From: an uncultured Lachnospiraceae bacterium
GTDB lineage: Bacteria; Bacillota; Clostridia; Lachnospirales; Lachnospiraceae
Assembly (NCBI GenBank): GCA_947625465.1
Contig: CANQOK010000018.1
Span: forward strand, 1-40,355
Length of the DNA: 40,355 nucleotides
Direction of reading: 5' to 3'
The translations under genes were made by a program, and so were the position numbers. The notes below the pieces were generated by a model. It was given only the letters and a program-made list of their open reading frames with translations, was not told the DNA's origin and ran no database searches. Shown here one piece after another: positions 34,579 to 40,355 of this stretch. Positions within the stretch are counted from its first letter, which is position 1, and the number at the start of each line of letters is the position of its first letter.

Positions 34579-35997
34579 TTATTTCAGCGCCTCCGCCAGC
34601 AGTGCCACTCCTTTGCGGATCTCCGTTTCGCTTAACGCCGCATAGCCCAATAAAATCGTAGATTCCCACGGTACCGCCTGATTCTCCATACAGTAATCCG
34701 AAATCGGATAAACCCGGACTCCTTTTTGCAGCGCGCAGGCAATCGCTTCCGACTCGGACATCCCGTTTTTCATACGCAGCAGGATATGCAGACCGCCCCG
34801 CTCTCCCAAAATCTGAACCGGCAGATTCTGTTCCCGCAGGGAATTTAACAGCGTTTCATGCTTTGCCTTATAAACGGCCCGCATTTTATTTAAATGCCGT
34901 TCATAATAACCGCCTTCCAGAAACGCGTTGACCAGTTTCTGATCCAGGCCGGACACGGTGGACGCGTAAAATCCCAGTTTGCTTTGATAAATCTCCAGCA
35001 ATTCCCTCGGCAGCACCATATAAGCCATCCGGATCGCCGGTGCAATGGATTTGGAAAATGTTCCGAAGTAGATGACTTTATCATGGCTGCCGGTCCCCTG
35101 TAAAGCGGGGATCGGCTTTCCCACATAGCGAAATTCACTGTCATAGTCGTCCTCGATCAGATAGCGTTCCGGAGCCTGATCTGCCCAGGCAAGCAGTTCC
35201 ATCCGGCGGCTGATCGGCATGATGATCCCGGTCGGAAACTGGTGGGACGGCATCACATACGCCAGATTGACCGGCTGCTTTTCCAGTTCCGCGGCCTGCA
35301 TCCCCCGGGCATCCATCGGAACGAACGCAACTTCCATCCCGGTCTCCCGCAGCACCCGATAAGCCTGCGGATAGGTCGGATTTTCCATGGCGATTCTGCG
35401 GTAAGCCTGCCCATTCTTCTCATTTAAGATCTGTGACAACAGCAGCAGCAGATATTCCTGCCCCGCGCCTAAAACAATCTGATCCGCTTCGCAGTATACG
35501 CCCCGGGATTCAAACAGATAGGAGGCAATCGTGCCGCGCAGCGCGCTGTCCCCCTGCGGATGTCCGTGTTTAAACAACGAACCGTTTTCCAGATTCAGGA
35601 TTTCCTTTGACAGCTTCCGCCAGGTAGAATACGGAAAATACCGCAGATCCACGCCGCGTGGGGAAAAATCTACCAGCGGCTTCTCCTCTTTCGCCTTGTT
35701 TTTAGAAGGAACCGCAGGCTTCGGGAGATGATCCAGATGGTAAAGTCCGGAAATCTCCGCTACAAAATATCCCCTTGCCGGTTCGGAAACAATATACCCT
35801 TCGGAAACCAGCTGCATATACGCCATATCCACCGTGGTCCTGCTGACTCCCAGATAGGAGGCGAGAGAACGTGCAGAGGGAAGCCTGCTTTTTGTCGCGA
35901 GCTTCCCTTCTTTGATCTCTTTTTTGATATATAAATAAATCTGTTCATACATCGGAGTGCGGCTCTTCGGCTCCAGATGGATTGTCAATTCATTCAC
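34579..35997 (-). CDS. MocR-type regulator (GntR HTH fused to PLP aminotransferase)
   Basis: 472 residues. An N-terminal winged helix (about 8-78; LPSARSLASYLGVSRTTVDMAY) binds DNA. A fold-type I aminotransferase domain (about 110-470) has LIEDDYDSEFRY and the PLP-binding Lys316 in FGTFSKSIAP. Such regulators use PLP to sense amines or vitamin B6 (PdxR, GabR); the ligand here is unknown. Start GTG at 35997 follows AGAGG by 5 bases, and that site overlaps the glnS stop, so the gene is co-translated with glnS. No target promoter or divergent partner gene is visible, which is unusual for the family. Confidence 0.94.
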   Translation of the reverse strand: MNELTIHLEPKSRTPMYEQIYLYIKKEIKEGKLATKSRLPSARSLASYLGVSRTTVDMAYMQLVSEGYIVSEPARGYFVAEISGLYHLDHLPKPAVPSKNKAKEEKPLVDFSPRGVDLRYFPYSTWRKLSKEILNLENGSLFKHGHPQGDSALRGTIASYLFESRGVYCEADQIVLGAGQEYLLLLLSQILNEKNGQAYRRIAMENPTYPQAYRVLRETGMEVAFVPMDARGMQAAELEKQPVNLAYVMPSHQFPTGIIMPISRRMELLAWADQAPERYLIEDDYDSEFRYVGKPIPALQGTGSHDKVIYFGTFSKSIAPAIRMAYMVLPRELLEIYQSKLGFYASTVSGLDQKLVNAFLEGGYYERHLNKMRAVYKAKHETLLNSLREQNLPVQILGERGGLHILLRMKNGMSESEAIACALQKGVRVYPISDYCMENQAVPWESTILLGYAALSETEIRKGVALLAEALK

Positions 35998-36005
35998 GTC
36001 AACCT

Positions 36006-37673
36006 CTATTTCGGCAGTTTGAAACTGCTCTTTAACGATACGATCCGGTTAAAGACCAGATGCTCCGGCGTGGAATCCTTATAATCTACGCAGAAAAATC
36101 CCTGTCTGACAAACTGGAAACTGTCAAAGGCCTTAGCGTCTGCCAGTGCCGGCTCCAGACAACAGTTTTTCAAAACCGTCAGAGAATTAGGATTGAGGTT
36201 CAGAGAACCGTCTTCATTGAGTTTTCCCTTCTCTTCGTCCACAATATTCTCAAACAGCCGCACCTCTGCCCGGATCGCATGGCTGGCCGGAACCCAATGA
36301 ATGGTTCCCTTTACTTTTCTGCCGGTAAATCCGCTTCCACTCTTTGTCTCCGGATCATAGGTACAGTGCACTACCGTCACATTTCCGTCCGCATCCGTCT
36401 CATAACCGGTACAGGTTACAAAATACGCGTGCATCAGACGCACTTCATTTCCCGGATACAGGCGAAAATACTTTTTCGGCGGCTCGATCATAAAATCTTC
36501 TCTGTCAATATACAGTTCCCGTTCAAAGGGTACCTGCCGGGTTCCCAGTTCCGGATTCTCCAGATTATTATCCACGGTCAGCATCTCGGTCTGGCCTTCC
36601 GGATAATTGTCAATCACCAGTTTGATCGGGTCCAGGGCCGCCATCATGCGGGGCCGCTTCATCTTCAGATCCTCACGGATACAGTATTCCAGCATCGCAT
36701 AATCCACAGAACTGTTGCTCTTGGAAACGCCGCACAAGTCCACAAACATTTTAATGGACTCCGGCGTAAATCCGCGGCGGCGCAAAGCGCTGATGGAGAC
36801 CAGACGGGGATCGTCCCAGCCGTCCACAATTCCGTCCTCGACCAGCTTCTTGATATACCGCTTTCCGGTTACCACATTGGTCAGATACAATTTGGCAAAT
36901 TCAATCTGTCTGGGCGGTTCCGGGTATTCCAGTTCCCGTACTACCCAGTCGTATAACGGTCTGTGATCTTCAAATTCCAGCGTACAGATCGAATGCGTGA
37001 TATGCTCAATGGCGTCCTCAATGGGATGGGCGAAATCATACATCGGATAAATGCACCAGGTATCTCCGGTCCGATGATGGCTCATATGCGCCACCCGGTA
37101 AATAACAGGGTCCCGCATGTTGATATTCGGAGAGGCCATGTCGATCTTGGCGCGCAGCACCTTTTCTCCGTCCGCGTAAACGCCGTTCTTCATATTTTCA
37201 AATAATTCCAGATTCTCCTCTACACTCCGGTCGCGGTATGGACTGTTTTTTCCCGGTTCCGTCAGTGTTCCGCGGTATTCCCGGATCTCATCCGCGCTCA
37301 GGTCACAGACATAGGCCTTTCCCTTTTTGATCAGTTTGACTGCCGCTTCATACATCTGCGGAAAATAGTCGGACGCAAAGAACAGCCTGTCTTCCCAATC
37401 TGCTCCCAGCCATTCGATATCCGCCTTAATGGACTCAACAAATTCTTCCTTTTCCTTAGTCGGATTGGTATCGTCAAACCGCATATTGAACTTGCCGTTG
37501 TATTTCTGCGCCAATCCATAGTTTAATAAAATGGATTTGGCATGGCCGATATGCAGATATCCGTTCGGCTCCGGCGGAAAACGGGTCTGTACATGGGTGT
37601 AATGTCCTTCCTCCAGATCTTTGTCAATCATCTGTTCGATAAAATTTTTGCTTTCTACTGTTGTCTCTTCCAC
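36006..37673 (-). CDS. glnS: Glutaminyl-tRNA synthetase
   Basis: 555 residues from GTG 37673. Charges tRNA-Gln directly. The class I signature is [16 protein letters not shown]; the second signature is [12 protein letters not shown] where E. coli GlnRS has the VMSKR form. The acceptor-binding region [22 protein letters not shown] and the C-terminal anticodon beta-barrels ([12 protein letters not shown]) are present. GGAGG sits 8 bases before GTG 37673 and is itself inside the five codons that an ATG at 37688 would add; the ATG lacks a ribosome site. It begins 18 bases after the GH51 gene from GTG and is followed by the MocR gene after 8 bases. Confidence 0.93.
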   Translation of the reverse strand: MEETTVESKNFIEQMIDKDLEEGHYTHVQTRFPPEPNGYLHIGHAKSILLNYGLAQKYNGKFNMRFDDTNPTKEKEEFVESIKADIEWLGADWEDRLFFASDYFPQMYEAAVKLIKKGKAYVCDLSADEIREYRGTLTEPGKNSPYRDRSVEENLELFENMKNGVYADGEKVLRAKIDMASPNINMRDPVIYRVAHMSHHRTGDTWCIYPMYDFAHPIEDAIEHITHSICTLEFEDHRPLYDWVVRELEYPEPPRQIEFAKLYLTNVVTGKRYIKKLVEDGIVDGWDDPRLVSISALRRRGFTPESIKMFVDLCGVSKSNSSVDYAMLEYCIREDLKMKRPRMMAALDPIKLVIDNYPEGQTEMLTVDNNLENPELGTRQVPFERELYIDREDFMIEPPKKYFRLYPGNEVRLMHAYFVTCTGYETDADGNVTVVHCTYDPETKSGSGFTGRKVKGTIHWVPASHAIRAEVRLFENIVDEEKGKLNEDGSLNLNPNSLTVLKNCCLEPALADAKAFDSFQFVRQGFFCVDYKDSTPEHLVFNRIVSLKSSFKLPK

Positions 37674-37690
37674 TGTATTGTCCTCCATTT

Positions 37691-40024
37691 CTATCGCAGC
37701 CGCAGTATGGTCAATGATTCTTTCGGAAATGTATAAGTAAACCGATTGCCTGTTACGGAAATTTTGTCTTCTTTCGGTTCTACCCGATTCGGCGCCGCAA
37801 AGGAATTCTCCGCATTCATGGGATAACCGCCCATAAAGTAGATCTCGCCCTGGCTCAGTTTCTTTCTTCTGTCCGACAGATCCAGCTCCGTCGTTACGTC
37901 TTCGTTCTGCAGATTGACAACTTTTACGATAATATCGCCTGTTTCATTCTCCGCGCTGGCTGTCACATACAGCGGTTCGATCACAACCGGCTGTACCGTC
38001 ACATCATTGATCAGCTCTCCATCCACATAACTCTGGATATGGGCGCCGTCTACCACCAGTTTCAGATGATATACCCTGCCGGTCTCAATCGAATATTTGT
38101 TTTCGGTCAGACAGCTTACCCTGCCGTTTCGGTCGTCATTGATCTGCGAATCCAGATTCTGCCATCCGCCCAGTTCCCAGGCGAATTTATAAGTCGGAGA
38201 TTTCTGTCCGAAGGAAATATAGAAGCCCCGCATTCCTTCCAGCTGCTCTGCGTCCAGCGTCAGCGTATAGTGTGTGCTTGCCAGAGACAGGATCGGCTCC
38301 GCCGCGATATCTCCCTTTAACTGAATATCCGCTACGCTGACCGTACTGTTATCCTCATGGTTCGTCACCTGAATATTGCTGTATTTCACGCTGCCGCCGA
38401 AAACCACGCCCAGGATCTCTCCGCTGGTATCCGGTTCCGTCACCTGATTTTCTCCCAGATCCACCAGTTCCCGTTCCAGCAGCATATCGCCCTGATGATT
38501 CATAAATAACTTCTGTACATGGTAATTCGGAGTCAAAAAATAAGTATGATTATTAAACCAGATCATATCCGGTCTCCAGTTCACATAATCCACATGGCAG
38601 AACAGGGGCGCATAGCACGCCAGCTTCACCGCGTGCGCGTCATTCTGCAGCTGCGTCATATAAGCGGATTCTACAAGCGCATTGTACCAGGTATTTCCGC
38701 AGGAGGCATATTCTCCCAGGAATACCTTCGGATTCTCTGCGGAAAAATCGTCATACCGGTGCATGTTGCCTAAGAACCACTCGGGATTCTGGTAATAATG
38801 CTCATCGATCAGGTCGGAATGATATTTTCTCGCGCATTTCCAGCCGCGTTCGTACTCCGAGCCGGCCGCAAACGGACTTGCCGTACCGATGATCCGGATC
38901 TCCGGATATTTTTCGCGGATCGCTTTATGAAAATACGGATACCGTTCTACAAAACCTTCTCCGATCTCTTCATTGCCGATCCCGATGTATTCCAGTCCAA
39001 ACGGTTCCGGATGTCCCAGCCGGCTCCGGACGGCTCCCCATTTGGTATCTGTTCCGCCATTGGCAAATTCGATCAGATCCAGCGCGTCGTCGATCCAGGG
39101 CTGCAGCTTATCAAGCGGCGCCATCCGCTGATGATGCGGATCATAAGCCGCCGGCAGTACCGGCAGCGGTTTCGCGCCGATATCTTCACAAAACTGGAAA
39201 TATTCATAGTATCCCAGTCCGGCCGTCTGATTATACCCCCAGTTATTCCTTCTGGCCGACCGTTCCGGCAGCGGACCGATCGTATTCTTCCAGCGGTACA
39301 TGGAATTTCTCGCATCCGGGTCCAGCTCTCCGTCATGGATCAGGCAGCCGCCGGGGAAACGCAGAAACCGCGGTTTCATGTCCGCCAGAAGCTGCGCCAG
39401 ATCCGCGCGCAGGCCGTTTTCCCGATTCCGAAACGTATCCTTGGGAAACAGGGAAATCATATCGAAATATACGGTTCCGTTTTCCGGAAATGTAATCCGC
39501 AGCCGTCCGCTGTAATCTGTATTCTCAGAATCCAATGTCAGCGTATACTGCTTCCATTCCGCGCCTGTAACCCGGAACCGTTTCTCCCGGTAAATCTGAC
39601 TGCCATGCGCATCGGTCAGCTCCACCCGGATCTCCATGCCGGTTTCGGAATCCGTCCTCGCATAACAGGAAAAGGCGTATTCCTTTCCTGCCTCCACGGG
39701 AATCCCGCTTCCGAATCCCTGATTGATCAGCGCCGCCTTCGCTCCTGCTTTCTTTACCGTAATCTTTAGATTGTGCGGGTTCTTCTCCGAAACGGCTCCG
39801 CTATCCAGCAGCTCGGCTGTTACCGATTTCTCATCCGCGATTTCCCAGGCCGTCATCCCGTGATAGGTATGATTGTCAATCGGGGAAAATTCAAAGCTGC
39901 GGTTTCTCACCAGTTCTCCATACAGGCCGCCGTCCGCCGCATGGTTAATATCCTCAAAAAAGAGCCCGAACAGATCGCCCAGCGGCTCTTTTGGATTCTT
40001 TGTCTTAATGATCACTTTTCCCAT
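37691..40024 (-). CDS. Cytosolic GH51-family alpha-L-arabinofuranosidase
   Basis: 777 residues, no signal peptide, so intracellular. An N-terminal part of about 200 residues has a carbohydrate-binding-like beta sandwich ([19 protein letters not shown]); the (beta/alpha)8 barrel follows with FLRFPGGC, the acid/base Glu in YIGIGNEE and the nucleophile Glu in [12 protein letters not shown]-terminal insert resembles a concanavalin-like laminin-G fold ([23 protein letters not shown]). It would release alpha-L-arabinofuranose from imported arabino-oligosaccharides. ATG at 40024 follows AGGAG by 7 bases. It overlaps in control with glnS: its stop is 17 bases before the chosen glnS start. A weak promoter (TTGTAA-17-TAGATT) may lie near 40100-40130. 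Confidence 0.92.
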   Translation of the reverse strand: MGKVIIKTKNPKEPLGDLFGLFFEDINHAADGGLYGELVRNRSFEFSPIDNHTYHGMTAWEIADEKSVTAELLDSGAVSEKNPHNLKITVKKAGAKAALINQGFGSGIPVEAGKEYAFSCYARTDSETGMEIRVELTDAHGSQIYREKRFRVTGAEWKQYTLTLDSENTDYSGRLRITFPENGTVYFDMISLFPKDTFRNRENGLRADLAQLLADMKPRFLRFPGGCLIHDGELDPDARNSMYRWKNTIGPLPERSARRNNWGYNQTAGLGYYEYFQFCEDIGAKPLPVLPAAYDPHHQRMAPLDKLQPWIDDALDLIEFANGGTDTKWGAVRSRLGHPEPFGLEYIGIGNEEIGEGFVERYPYFHKAIREKYPEIRIIGTASPFAAGSEYERGWKCARKYHSDLIDEHYYQNPEWFLGNMHRYDDFSAENPKVFLGEYASCGNTWYNALVESAYMTQLQNDAHAVKLACYAPLFCHVDYVNWRPDMIWFNNHTYFLTPNYHVQKLFMNHQGDMLLERELVDLGENQVTEPDTSGEILGVVFGGSVKYSNIQVTNHEDNSTVSVADIQLKGDIAAEPILSLASTHYTLTLDAEQLEGMRGFYISFGQKSPTYKFAWELGGWQNLDSQINDDRNGRVSCLTENKYSIETGRVYHLKLVVDGAHIQSYVDGELINDVTVQPVVIEPLYVTASAENETGDIIVKVVNLQNEDVTTELDLSDRRKKLSQGEIYFMGGYPMNAENSFAAPNRVEPKEDKISVTGNRFTYTFPKESLTILRLR

Positions 40025-40355
40025 TATCGTTCTCCTGTTTTTTTCCAAAATTTGCTTTCAGTTTTGTTTTCTTTCCCATTGTACTTGTTTTCCCCGGGAA
40101 AATCTATATCTTTTTGAAAAAAGTTACAAAAAATCTGATTTAGAAAAACTTATGCTTAAGAAATTTGCCTTGGCTGCGGTTTCAGACCTGATGCAAAATT
40201 TCCTTAATTGAAAAAGTAAATTCCAGTGCAAGGGTAAATTCTACCATACAGTAAAAAGTATTGAATTATTCAAATTTCTTTAGAGACAAAATGCCATAAG
40301 TGCATTATAATTATGATAAACCTCATAAAAATTCTAAAAAGAAAGGCATGGCAAA
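40025..40355. other. Right-edge intergenic region
   Basis: AT-rich, 331 bases. Towards GH51 (minus strand) it holds a weak promoter candidate and the ribosome site. On the plus strand there is a perfect 13-bp palindrome TTGAATTATTCAA (40261-40273), a TATAAT near 40305-40310 without a good -35, and the bases ATGGCAAA (40348-40355), which could begin a plus-strand gene (M-A-K) but with AAAGG only one base upstream. No RNA gene was recognised. Confidence 0.5.

Noticed and set aside
38798-39769. Plus-strand open frame of 323 codons inside the GH51 gene
   Set aside because: Shadow of the GH51 coding frame; no start signal and no domain.
40348-40355. Start of a plus-strand gene (ATGGCAAA) at the right edge
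   Set aside because: Only three codons are visible and the AAAGG is too close to the ATG to be a normal ribosome site, so it is mentioned but not called.

Overview
The window looks like chromosomal DNA of a Lachnospiraceae-type Clostridia bacterium. The base composition is moderate, Shine-Dalgarno sites are GGAGG-rich, and SigA-like promoters (TTGACA-17-TATAAT) are sharp. Gram-positive regulators are present: a T-box leader, an L20-type leader and CIRCE/HrcA sites. Several small proteins match families I know mainly from Lachnospiraceae (DUF5721-, DUF6106- and DUF6171-like, recalled from memory and not searched). No tRNA, rRNA, CRISPR array, transposase or phage gene was seen.

Layout. (1) 1-7348, minus strand: a tandem array of a small secreted protein and MacB/FtsX-type permeases. 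It holds two secreted-protein copies (one cut by the window edge), two intact permeases and one decaying permease remnant. Upstream, in line with the outer permease, is a large membrane-anchored GH127-like beta-L-arabinofuranosidase. (2) 7482-14524, minus: a probable nine-gene operon of response regulator, sensor kinase, degenerate SIR2-like protein, hisH, hisF, ung, an unknown protein, a HAD phosphatase and a histidine phosphatase. (3) 14650-16028: infC-rpmI-rplT behind an L20-type leader, with a probable AUU start for infC. (4) 16006-19748: thrS under a threonine T-box, followed by a hotdog thioesterase, a two-repeat DUF1540 protein and maf. (5) 19827-24629: degV, a DUF5721-like gene, htpG with a CIRCE site, and a second degV. 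(6) 24648-29098: purH, a membrane-anchored amidase, guaB and a DUF6106-like gene, each of purH and guaB with its own strong promoter. (7) 29231-31675: groES-groEL with a second CIRCE site, then a small DUF6171-like gene. (8) 31844-40024: a small anchored acidic protein, a GH30 lipoprotein, a double DUF305 protein, a MocR-type regulator, glnS and a cytosolic GH51 arabinofuranosidase.

Together: the GH127-like (surface, membrane-anchored), GH30 (lipoprotein, endo-beta-1,6-galactanase-like) and GH51 (cytosolic alpha-L-arabinofuranosidase) enzymes fit dismantling of plant arabinogalactan side chains, although they are scattered rather than forming one locus. The rest is largely housekeeping (translation, purine and histidine synthesis, chaperones) with readable cis-regulation.

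The best candidates for something undescribed are the duplicated secreted-protein/permease array at the left edge, a FapR-operator-like palindrome on the promoter of a DegV (fatty-acid-binding) gene, the His/Cys-rich insert in HtpG, and the degenerate SIR2-like protein translationally coupled to a two-component system. All functional statements come from reading motifs; no database search was run.
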